DNA from: Dryas octopetala
Lineage: Eukaryota > Streptophyta > Magnoliopsida > Rosales > Rosaceae
Direction: 5' to 3'
Length of the DNA: 64,000 nucleotides
Assembly (NCBI GenBank): GCA_963921425.1
Contig: OY992837.1
Location: forward strand, 21,406,630-21,470,629
The notes under the pieces were generated by a model, which made no database searches, was not told the DNA's origin, and saw nothing but the letters and a program-made list of their open reading frames with translations. Below are positions 45,331-56,092 of this stretch, piece after piece. A program made the position numbers and the translations under genes. How positions within the stretch are numbered: the first letter of the stretch is position 1; every line of letters begins with the position of its first letter.

Positions 45331-47106
45331 AATATCCCCAAACCTACATTTTCCTAGTCCTTGAGCAAAAGAAATTGATTACTTCAAATTTTTTCAGAGA
45401 AATTCTATCATTCAAATGCATAAACTTTGGAAACAAAATTTAACTATCATAACACTTAAACATGCTCTCAAGAATATGAATAAGAGATCAAATATTATTC
45501 AAAGTGGTAAAATCATCTTTAAAGATTTTAAACTAAGAATGTAAGTGCATAAAGCCAACAAAGAATGCAAATTTTAACCTCTAAGTAAAATAAGAATTAA
45601 ATCACCTTTGGAATTTTTGCTTTGACTTCAAATCTCACAAGGTAAATCACTCTCAAATGAAGCACACAGGAATGTGTTGATTGTCTTTCTCTCAAGTTAT
45701 ATGTGAGTATGAGTAAATGTGAACAATTTTCAAAGATAACTCACATATATGTATCATAAAGAACATAATTATAGAGAAAAGATAAGATCTCATGAAAGAA
45801 AATCAAATTCATGAAAATGTTGAATCAAATACTTTAATTTCTACTCATTCTCTCTCCACATTCTAACCAAACTCTTCCTAAGATCAAATAGGACTTTTAT
45901 TGGCTTGTAATGAAGGGCTAAGGTGGGAATGTAACATTTTTCCGAAAAAGTTTATTTGAAAATAAAAATGATATTAAGGCATTTTTTTTTTCTCATTTCT
46001 TTCTTCTTTTTTTTTTTTTGTTGACATTTCTTTCTACTGAAGAAAATAATAACATAAAGAGAGATACTAATAACATAATGCCTATTTTTTTTTTTTAACT
46101 TTTTCTAATAATTCTCATAAAAGAGGGTGACAGTTATTAACAAACGAAGAAAGACTAAGAACTAAGGCTCAAAAGGGATACTAGTGGTAAAGTTTTATTT
46201 AATGACAAAAGATGGCAAGAAAGGCTCAAACTTAATAAAAAAATGGCCTAAAATCATTTCTTAAGTCAAGTATGGTTATAATGCTTCAATTGAACTAAAG
46301 GAGCTTAAAGTGCAATGATTCAAAATTCAATGTCATTTTCAAGTAATTGACCAAATAAGAAAAAATAATGAGATCATCAACGATATAATATGGACTCAAG
46401 AAAATTTAAAGATAAATGTATAACACTCACAAAAATAGAATGGCTCTAAGCTCAATAGGGTCAAGTCTCCACTATTTTTCCTTAGGTAATTCAATTCAAA
46501 TTTCACTCTTCAATTTTAAAATGCAATTATTGGCTTAAGTGCAAATATATTCCAAGTTCAAGAATAAAAAAAAATGATTCTATCATGAAAATAATAGAAA
46601 ATCTAATGAGAGATATTCTTATTTTGCATGCAAAAATATTAAAGTAGAGAATCATGTATTTTCTAAAGATAAGCATTGAATGCAAGAAAATCAATCCCAT
46701 CATGGTGAAGCAATTAATCAACACAAAAACAAAACAAAAACTTTTTTTTTAAAGTAGAAAAGTACTAGAAAATTCAAGTAAAATTTCAAAAATCCACCCA
46801 CAAACCTAAATCAAACATTCTCCTCAATGATTTGGAAAGGAAAAACATAACATGACAAGAAATAAGAAAGAAGATGGTGGAAAGAAATTACTTAAAAGAA
46901 GATACTTTCATTTCCTTGAAATGACCAACAATGAAGCTCAACAAATAATGAATGATAATTTCCAAAAATATGAAGAGAATATACACATAAAAAGAAAGAA
47001 AAACAGAAGAAAAGAAAAGAAAAATCCAAAGAACATCAATCATGATAATTTGTATCACAAAGTAAAACCTCTTCAACCTCAGAATTTTGGAATTCAAGAA
47101 ATGGTT
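45331..47106 (-). other. 3' non-coding internal region of the Athila/Tat-like element
   Basis: AT-rich sequence lies between the integrase stop and the 3' LTR. Such long 3' spacers are usual in Athila/Tat elements. The plus-strand frame 46852-47280 is the reverse of this spacer and integrase end and is not a gene. Confidence 0.6.
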
Positions 47107-48616
47107 TCAATCTTTGACCATATTGACTTTAAACACATTACCATTTTTAGGATTTTCAACTTCAACTATCCCATGAGGAAAAATAGTGCGAACAAGGAAA
47201 TGACCAGTCCAACGAGACTTCAATTTACTAGAAAAAAGATGCAAATGAGAATTATACAAAAGGACTTTTTGATTAGGTGAAAAAGTTTTCCTCGAAATGT
47301 GTTTTTCATGAAATACCTTCATACGATCCTTGTAAGTTTTAGCACAATCATAGGAATCCTTCCTTAGTTCCTCAAGCTTATTTAACTTGAGCTTTCTTTG
47401 GATCCCTGTTTTGTCTAAAGCAAAATTAAATTGTTTTATTACCCAAAATGCTCTATGTTCCAATTCAACAGGTAGATGACACGCTTTCCCAAAAACTAAG
47501 CGATAAGGAAACATTCCAATATGAGTTTTAAAAGCAGTTTGGCAATCCCACAATGCATCAATGAGTCGCAAAGACCAATCTTTTTGGGATGGGTTAACTA
47601 TTTTCTCCAAGATATGCTTAATCTCCCTATTAGATATTTCAACATGACCACTTGTTTAGGAATGGTAAGGGGTGACAACTCGATGGGTGATGACATAATT
47701 TTTTATTAAATGTTCAAATAGCTTATTACAAAAATGCTTCCCACCATCACTAATGATAGCGCATGGGGTCCCAAATCGAGTGAAAATATTTTTCTTCAAG
47801 AAACAAAGTACTCCCCTATGGTCATTGGTTGTACATGCAATTGCCTCTACCCATCTGGACACATAATCCACACCCACAAGTATGTACATGCAAATTGCCC
47901 AAAGGAATTAGGAAAAAGTCCCATAAAATCAATGCCTCAAACATCAAAGATTTCTACAACAAGGATTGGGTTTAAAGACATCATGTTTCTCCTAGTGAGA
48001 CTTCCTAACTTTTGGCATCTCTCACAAGATTGGCAATACACATGGGCATCACGGAAAAGGGAAAGCCAATAAAAACCACATTGAAGGATCTTGGCAGCGG
48101 TTTTCCTAGCACTAAAGTGGCCTCCACAAGCATGGTCATGGCAAAAAGAAATGATATTGGATTGCTCACTATTCGGGACACATCTTCTAATGATTTGATC
48201 AGAGCAATATTTGTACAATTAAGGATCATCCCAAAAATAATGTTTGACCTTAGCTAGAAACTTAGACCTATCTTGTTTGGTCCAATGGGAAGGCATCTCA
48301 TTAGTGACAAGGAAATTCACAATATCTGCATACCATGGTGTTTGGGAAACAAGCATAAGTTACTCATCGAGAAATGTCTCAGTGATGGGAATGGACTCCT
48401 TACATGACTCAACTATCAACCTAGAAAGATGATCGGCAACCACATTTTCGGACCCATTTTTGTCACGGATTTCAATGTCAAATTCTTGGAGCAAAAGGAT
48501 CCAACGGATTAGGCGGGGTTTAGCATCTTTTTTAGACAAAAGGTATTTTAAAACCGCATGATCAGAATAAACAATAACCTTAGTGCCTAAAAGGTAAGAC
48601 CTAAACTTGGACAGTA
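47107..48616 (-). pseudogene. Athila/Tat pol remnant: RNase H end and integrase
   Basis: On the minus strand it starts inside RNase H ([44 protein letters not shown]). It continues with the H2C2 zinc region (HDHACGGHFSARKTAAKIL, YCQSCERCQKLG) and the integrase core: [31 protein letters not shown], with all three acidic catalytic residues present. The C-terminal part reads [20 protein letters not shown] to [13 protein letters not shown]. Stops at about 48360, 48219, 47937 and 47655, plus a frameshift near 47882, inactivate it. GID preceded by FDV-stop fits TGG-to-TGA. No RT, protease or gag remain. Confidence 0.9.
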
Positions 48617-49502
48617 AATAAAAGATTAGGAGAAGAGAGAAGAGAGACATAAATTAATGTTTCATTAATTAAAAGTGCAAGGAATTACATTCCTATTCTC
48701 TCTCAAACAACATAGCCAAAGGGCTTAAGAGAGAAATCCTACTAGAAATAGGCAGAAAATTAAAATGTAGAGGAAAAGTTGTGAAAGAGGGGCTAAAGGT
48801 TCCTTTAAATAGGCAAAGACTAGGTCATGTGATGAGGAAAAGATCAGCACAAAAGCTGGTGCAAGGCTGGAAATATCTGGGATTTTCTGTCACATGTCGT
48901 GCAGCTATAGGCTGGGAGGAAAGAGATAGAGAGAGGCACACAGATGAAAGGCTGGAGAAAGGCTGTCAACAGCTGCAATAGGACACGTGGCTGCATATGG
49001 GTGGAAGAGATGAAGATTAATGAAGAGGCGGAAAGATGCTAGCTAGTCTTGGTGCGCGTGCGGCTAGAGAGCAACGTGAGAAAGATAAGAAAGGAAGGTG
49101 GCTGGCTCGGCTCGGCGACTTGGCTTGCTTTTGAGTGGACGCGCGTCAGCTGGAGGAAGGCCAAATGTTTGATTAATAAAACAAATGGGTTCTAGGCGGA
49201 AAAAAGCTTTAGGAAGCTTCCCAGTGACTCTTCAGCTTCCATTTGTTTGGGCTGGGCTTCATTTCTTCTTTTAGGGTTTTTCTTGAATTTAAAACCTACA
49301 ACATAAAAATAACTAATTAGTAAAAATTCTAATTTTAAAATCTAGCCTAAATGAAAAATAAATGCAACCTAATAAAATCTAAGAATTATAACAAAAACTA
49401 ATAAATAATAAAAATAAGAATTAAAACAATAAAAATGCTAAAAGATATAGACAAAAATGTATAGTTTTAAGGATAAAATATGCATATAAATGAAGCTCAA
49501 CA
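48612..49502 (-). repeat. Truncated 5' LTR of the Athila/Tat-like element
   Basis: It matches about 44272-45330 of the complete LTR. The match stops abruptly at 48612, where RNase H codons begin, marking a deletion junction. Confidence 0.88.
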
Positions 49503-49837
49503 ATATTCACCATATGCGTTCAAGTAGTGATTTTTCTGAATTGAAAGGAATTGGTGACCTTGCAAAAAAATTGGTGGAGAAAGGGTTGGATCAGACATAT
49601 ACTTATGTATATTTGCTTATCAGATTAGCTTTGATTTTACCGGTTGCAACTGCTTTAGTAGAGAGAACATTTTCCGCAATGAATATTATTAAGGCTCCAC
49701 TTAACAACAAAATGCGAGATCAATGATTGAGCAATAGCTTGATTGTTTACATTGAGAAAGATGTTTTTGCTTGTATTGATAATGAAGCTATAATGACATG
49801 TTTTCAGAATATGAAAACTAGTTGTGGACAATTGTAG
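49503..49837 (+). pseudogene. hAT-type transposase fragment, C-terminal dimerisation domain
   Basis: It reads MRSSSDFSELKGIGDLAKKL, VYLLIRLALILPVATALVER (the hAT-C motif with its conserved glutamate), TFSAMNIIK, NKMRDQ-stop, LSNSLIVYIEKDVF and FQNMKTSCGQL, ending at 49837. The stop after MRDQ fits TGG-to-TGA. Compared with the family, a segment of roughly a hundred residues between the two fragments is missing, so a deletion accompanied or preceded the retrotransposon insertion. Confidence 0.85.
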
Positions 49838-49941
49838 ATTGTATTGTTTTTATCATGAATTATGAATGAAACTACTATCGTTTAATCTTTTAGTATTATT
49901 TTCATAAAAAGAAAAATTATATAAGTTTTACACTATGACTG

Positions 49942-51975
49942 TGTTGATTGTTTTCTTAGAACAAAATAAAAACATATCTCATTCTAAGTATACTCGCAAG
50001 TGCACGAATCGCATTAGTAGCAAAGCGTACAAGCACGAGGTCGATCCCACAGGGAATGTTTAATAAACAACAAATCAATTCAAATAATCAAAAGAATAAC
50101 TAAATGGGGGTTTTAGGAAGTATGGAAACACACGCACACACCCATTATCCTATCTTGCAATGTTAAGTTTTCAGCTTCAAATCAGATATGCATACTCTAA
50201 CTATCCAAGGCTAATGATAAATCAATTCGAAAACAATGTATTAAAGTTTGACTGCTAAAAAGGTTTGATTAATTACTTTCTCGCAATTGTTCTCCTAAGG
50301 CATATATTAAGAGCTTCTTAGTCCTCCCCTAATCAGTTAACTTACATGTTCCCCAAGCGGACTTAAGGCAACTGTTATCCAGGTAAGAGTCATTAAGATC
50401 TATGAGAACGTCAAACATGCACAACATATAAGCTTTGGTTATTTTCTTATAGAGGTCTCCCAAAACCATTACCAAGAATAATCCCTTATTCCCTTGTTAC
50501 TTGTGATTTAGTGCCTTTGATTAGTCCACAGCTAAACCTAACAAATAAAATAGATGCAATTATCCTAAGGTGGCCAGTCAAAGGACGCAAACAACTAGTG
50601 ACGGATTCAATCAGATAATGAGAATTTAATACATGCAAACATCAAATTAATTCATCAAGAGACGGATAAACGATTTGTTAAAGCATGACATCTCTGAAAA
50701 TCAACCTACAACTAACATGCAAGATAGAATAATAAACTATATAATTAAAACATAAAGAGAAATCTAAAATACATAAACAAAATCTCAATCCATTATTAAA
50801 ATAAAATCAGAAACACAAACTAAAATAAAAGAAGAATTCTAGACGAAAAATTAAAGAACATTGAAGAGGGGGCTGCGGCAAGAAGAGGAGAAGAAGGGAA
50901 CCTCACACAAGCAGGTGGCCCACGGCTAGGGTGAGCTAGGGCTTGCGGCAAAGGCACCTTCTCTCTCTTGCTTGTCACGCCAACCTCTCTCTCTTTCTCT
51001 CTTTGAAAATCGGCCTCTCTCTCTCTCTGAATTTTGAAAATATGAAAATATATGAACCTTCAACAATGAGAGAATATGATATATTTATAGAGGTGAGGGA
51101 GAAATCCTTGTGAAGCAAGGCTAGGGATTTGCGGCAGCAGCTAGGGTTTGGGGAAGCATGGGCTTGCGGCAAGGCTTGTGCAATGGGCTTAAGTGACTCA
51201 CGCCTAGGCCTCCTAGGGTTTCCTTCATGCGCATGGGCTGCCACTTGGGTCTTGCGTGATGGGCTGCATGGGCTGCTAGGGTTTGGTGCATGCATGCATG
51301 GGCTGCCACCTTGCGTTTGACTTCCACATGGGCCCATGGTCCATTTGACTTGATGACATGTCATAGTTGACCTTTGACCATTGACTTTGACTTCCCATTT
51401 CGCCCCTCATTTCCCTTGAATTTGAATTCATTTCTTCCCTCCATTTGTTTCCATGGATGTCCACCACCTTCTAGAAGCTTCTGGACCCTTGACTTGATAG
51501 AGTTAACTTTGACCAAACCTTTCCTAGTTTAACTAGGATTTCTTGTTAATGAATGATTCTTTGTCCATTTCGACTTCTCGTAATGACCATATTACCCATG
51601 GAGTCTCCTAGTGTCATTAGGACTCATTTCCCTAGTAGGGTTAGGTTTCCTAGTTCAACCAGGAATTCATGTTCCAATTAGGATTTCTCATTTCTGGCTC
51701 GACAATGATGGTTCTGAACTTGATATTTCCTAGTGTGACTAAGAATCCTCATTTGACTAGGATTTTTACTCTTTTTCTGGTTTGACCAAGAATTGACCTA
51801 TTTTCCTAATTTGACCAAGAAATGTCCCAAAATGGCTTCATTTGCTCATTCTTCCTATTTCTGCTTCATTTGACCTGCAAACACAGAAACAAGATAAGAA
51901 ACACAAAATATCGAGTTCTAACACTCTGGGTTAAAGAATTAGTATCATAAAGTGATGCAAAATGCACACTTATCA
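49942..51975 (-). repeat. 3' LTR of the gag-protease element
   Basis: The 2034-bp LTR has TATA box CTATAAATAT on the minus strand at 51081-51090, followed on that strand by a GA/CT-rich leader (50950-51030). Its U5 has the phrase CGACCTCGTGCTTGTACGC. Frames at 50975-51467 are leader sequence and not genes. Confidence 0.92.
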
Positions 51976-53911
51976 CACCCCCAAACTTAGATTTTGTTAG
52001 TCATCGAGCAAATAAAATAAAGAAAAGACTCAAAACTGACTCTAACATCCCAACAATTGAATTCATGCGCATAACCATTAATCACATTGGAAAGTAAGGC
52101 ATATAAATTGCATTCTTCAAATTCTAATAACATTTCTAGCTAATAACATACCTCACTCCTCTATTGTCATATAGGTCATCCTTGACACAAATCGAGTGTT
52201 AGATAAACAAAACTAAATCAATACACACAAAAGATTCAACTTCAATCCTCACTATGACATACTCTCAATGATAAACACTCAAGAATTGGGTTGATGTGTG
52301 CACTCAGAGATATATGTGAGAGAAAATATGTAACAAAAACAATTAGCTCACATACGAACATGAAATAACGGCACATTTTAGAAAGAAATACTCATCTCAT
52401 GGAAAGGAATCAAAGTGCTTGAAATAGAATCAATGACCATAGGCTCCATTCTCAAATAGACTCTACAAAAGTATATATATTACACACTTCTTGAAATCAG
52501 CTAGAGCTTAAAATAGGATTATAATGAAGGCTTAGGCTAGGATAGAGTATTGAAATGAAAGGAAAACACCAAGGGCTAAATACATAGAATTGCAAACATT
52601 AATAGAACATTTTGAGGCATAACTTGCTTCTTTGCACTGCACAGATCAATTTGAACTCTTTTTGCTCACTTTTTCTTTTGAAACCGCCCATCTCTTTCTT
52701 TGCTTTATTTTTCTTTTTCTTTTCTTTGGGCACGACATACATACTTTTCTGACACATTTTGGTATAAGCTATGCATTTTTACTTCTTTTCCACCTCAATC
52801 AACATGTAGACACATTGCAATACCATAGATAAGGTAAAACTGGTAAAAGGGGCGTAGCACCCCCAAACTTAGAGTTTGGTATGCGGTAACGAAGAAAACG
52901 GCTTAAAAAGCTCAAAATGGGTAACTAAGGATAAAACATGTAATTGGTAGGCTTTTAGGCTATGGGGTACACAAACAGGGCCTAAATTCATTTATCAAGA
53001 GTTATGTAAATACGACATGCTTTCTGTACACAAGAAAAGAGTACTAGCTCATTGATTCAAGATTATGCAAATTCCAAGCAAATGATCAAATGAAAGATAA
53101 TGAGATCACAACAACGACTTATATGACAACAATAGAATTGGAGTGGCGCGCAACACTCAAGAATTTAAGAACTAGGCTCAAAAGCTCACTTAGGTCATGC
53201 AAGTCTACTCTATTATGCACATAATCATTAGTAATGCCAATCACCACCTAAATTCATATCAACAAGGCCAAATGACATAGAATTGCAAGATATGTTATGA
53301 AACACTATTAGAAAGAAAAGAACACCAAATATACACACAAACTAAACATGCTCATAACAATCATGCACAATCAAATCAATTAGTTGGGGACTCAAAACTA
53401 CCCAAAACAAACAAAAAGACTCAAAAACTTTGTTTTTAAAACAATGTCGCACACTTCTAAAGATTCAAATCCGTCACTAAGGTGGATAAAATCTAAAGAA
53501 AAAGTGCATTTTGATGTGGGTTTGACACCCTAAGTTTAAAAACAGAAGTAAAAAATTTTCCTAACCTAAAAACACCAAATAAACGAAAATTTTTTGTTCT
53601 AACCTAAAAACACAAACGACTGACAAATGCCTTTCCCCCACACTTAAATGATACATTGCCCTCAATGTATAAGAAATAAATGCATGAATGCTCAAAATAA
53701 GTAAAAAGGGAAACTGTAACTATCCAAAACCAAATAAACACACAAAAATGAAAATTGTCTTATGAAGCGAAATAAGGAAACTGTTTATTTGCGTACGCAA
53801 GCGTGGACACTCCAAGGGTAGGCGCGGCCTCCTTAGTCTTCAATGGCTCCTTCTAGATTCTTCAAAACAAAAACTTGGGTTGCTTCCCAATCAACGCTTG
53901 GTTTTCTGTTT
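51976..53911 (-). other. Non-coding internal region of the gag-protease element
   Basis: AT-rich, without protein similarity on either strand. A second motif CACCCCCAAACTTAG, identical to the purine tract complement, recurs at 52857-52871 and may be an internal copy of the plus-strand primer. This region stands where RT, RNase H and integrase would be in an autonomous relative. Confidence 0.7.
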
Positions 53912-55909
53912 TCAGCCTGACATTGCCTCTCCTTTACTTGCGTCCTTTCCTCTTCTTTTTCCCATTGCTACTCTTGACATTCCCAAGAACGAGCTGAAGA
54001 AATTCTCCATCTCTGCCTTCTCATCTCCATAAAAAGTGATTTCCTCGCTCTGCGGAGGCTCGGAAGTGAGACGGTACACCTCTTGCTTGGTGTTGTGACG
54101 AATCTTCATTAAGCACTCCATTGTTTTGTACTCCATGTTAGAGGTGCACAAAAATGGCCTCTCAAGAAGGATAGACACGTCACTAGGAAGTCTCGAAACA
54201 TCTAGCACTATGAAATCAGAGGGAATTAGTAAATTACGACATCTAACCAAAACGTCAACAAGCATACCACGGGTTTTTTCGACCGAAAAGTTGGCGAAGC
54301 GAATGTTTGAATCAAATGGGTGGATATCATCTTCCACAAATCCAAGCTTCTTGAACACCACCAGCGGCATGACATTGATAACTGAGCCATTGTCAATTAA
54401 GGCATTGGCAATCTCATACTCCCCTATGCTGCACGGTATGACAAACGAGCCCAGATCTCTCTTCTTGCTCGGATAAGTTGCAAAGAGATAACCACCGATC
54501 TCCCTAGGAACGTTGTGACTATGCCCTTGCTCCTCAACCTTTTTCTCAATGGACTTCAATTCCCTCATGGTTGCTGGAAACTTGGTGACATCGATGTCTG
54601 GAATGAGGGGAATCACATGTGTATCCACATACTCTTCAGTCATGTCTGGATCCTCCTTTTCCTCACTATCCATGATCTCAATCACTTCCTTAGTCTTGAT
54701 TACTCTCACTCTCTTTCTTGGAGTTGTCTTTAGAATGGCATTCACATGCTCCTCATTCTTCGGGTTGACGGCGGGCTGACTAGGAAACTTCCCCTTCTCT
54801 CTTTGACTCAAAGTAGTAGCAATCTGACCCACTTGACTTTCCGAGTTTGCAATAGCCTTCGAGTTGGCTTGCATTTGCTGCTCGGTCCGATTCATGAAGG
54901 CATTGGCGCTTTGAGCAAGGGAAGTGGTGCTTTGAGCAATCTGAGCAATCTTATCCTCCAAGCTAGACCTCTCGGCATTTGGGTGCACATATGGCTTGTT
55001 GTTGCTCCCACTAGCTTGCTATCCATTAGTGTTGCTCCCACTAGCTTGCTGTCCATTAGTGTTGCTCCACCTAAAATTGGGGTTGTTTGGCGCATCAGCC
55101 ACCTCATATAACCCTCTCTTTGATCCTCCTCTTGAACGATTAGAATCTCATTGTTGAGAACTCAAAGAAAGTGACTCAAATAATTCTGTAGCCTCATCTT
55201 CAGTTTTTGACATAAATGCACCACCACATGCCGAATCCACCTTGGCTTGATCCCTCTCCAAAAGTCCTTGATAAAAACAACAAATCACATACCAAAGGGA
55301 TAAGTTGTGGTGCGGGCAGCTAGTAAGCAACTCATTGAATCTGTCCCAAGTCTCATGGAATGGCTCATCAACTTTTTGCACAAATCCAAGGATTTCCTTC
55401 CTAATCGAATTGGTCTTGAAAATGGAATAGAACTTGTTCAGGAACTTGTTCGAAAGATCATCTCAAGTTGAAATGGAACCACTGGGCAGCGAATACAACC
55501 ACTTCTTTGCCTTGTCTTTAAGCGTGAAAGGGAACATCCTCAAACGATACTAATCGGCATTCAATCCCCTCAATTGTGCGGCTTTACATACCCCAGAAAA
55601 CTCCTTTAGGAAGTGGATCGGATCCTCCCCATTCAAATCATGGTAACTCTGCAATAAGTGGATCTGACCACTCTTGATCTCGAAATCAGTAGCTATTGCC
55701 GCATAACGGATGCATGACGGTTGAGTGGGCCGCGAGGGTGCTGAAAAGTGACTCAGGGGCTGCAGCACATTCTCATTTGCTTCAGCCATTTCGACGCTCT
55801 CAATATCCTCACTACTCGAATCAAATGCACTAGGTTGAGGGCTGATGTGTAAAGTTCCTAACGCTTCATTTTTTAGCCTCTCTAACCTTGCAATAACTTC
55901 AGGGTTCAT
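53912..55909 (-). pseudogene. Retrotransposon gag and aspartic protease, one frame with four stops
   Basis: A single 666-codon frame runs without frameshift from MNPEVIARL (55909) to its stop at 53912. The gag core reads IHLLQSYHDLNGEDPIHFLKEF, MFPFTLKDKAKKWLYSL, TNSIRKEILGFVQKVDEPFH and RFNELLTSCPHHNLSL. A protease-like domain follows near residues 470-570: PCSIGEYEIANALIDNGSV, MPLVVFKKLGF, VDVLVRCRNLLIPSDFIVLD. The usual DLGAS reads DNGSV; the catalytic Asp is kept. Stops lie at 55550-55552 (TAG), 55463-55465 (TGA), 55148-55150 (TGA) and 55019-55021 (TAG). Without them the protein would coat RNA and be cut by the protease. No RT or integrase follows. Confidence 0.9.
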
Positions 55910-56074
55910 AAAAAAAACCTAATCAAGAGCAAACACACAATCAGTAGAAAGAATGCTTATAAAGACATGACATTTATTAAAAACTAAAAACTGACCAAAA
56001 ATAAAAACTAACTAATATAACCTAGTTCTAATGACTAATTAAACCAATTCATCGATATTAGACACCATTCCCCT

Positions 56075-56086
56075 GCAACGGCGCCA
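56075..56086 (-). other. Primer-binding site TGGCGCCGTTGC
   Basis: It lies six bases inside the 5' LTR end. This sequence, the start of the common TGGCGCCGTTGCCGGGG type, is used by many Athila/Tat elements and is usually assigned to an aspartate tRNA (family knowledge). Confidence 0.85.
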
Positions 56087-56092
56087 AAAACT

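Larger units (their letters stand above)
43279..49502 (-). mobile_element. Athila/Tat-like Ty3 retrotransposon, 5' part deleted
   Basis: On the minus strand the 3' LTR (43279-45330) is complete: it starts TGTTGAACTTC and ends TTTTGCATCA. It is preceded by a purine tract within GGTTTGGGGATATT. The other LTR (48612-49502) lacks its inner part and joins directly to RNase H codons. The primer site, gag, protease and most of reverse transcriptase are therefore gone. Integrase and RNase H remnants lie at 47107-48616. No TSD is recognisable. The element splits a hAT gene. Confidence 0.85.

Noticed and set aside
46852-47280. 142-residue Lys-rich plus-strand ORF
   Set aside because: It is antisense to the AT-rich 3' region and integrase end of the Athila/Tat-like element.
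54126-55111. Plus-strand ORFs of 72-121 residues
   Set aside because: They are antisense shadows of the gag-protease frame on the minus strand.
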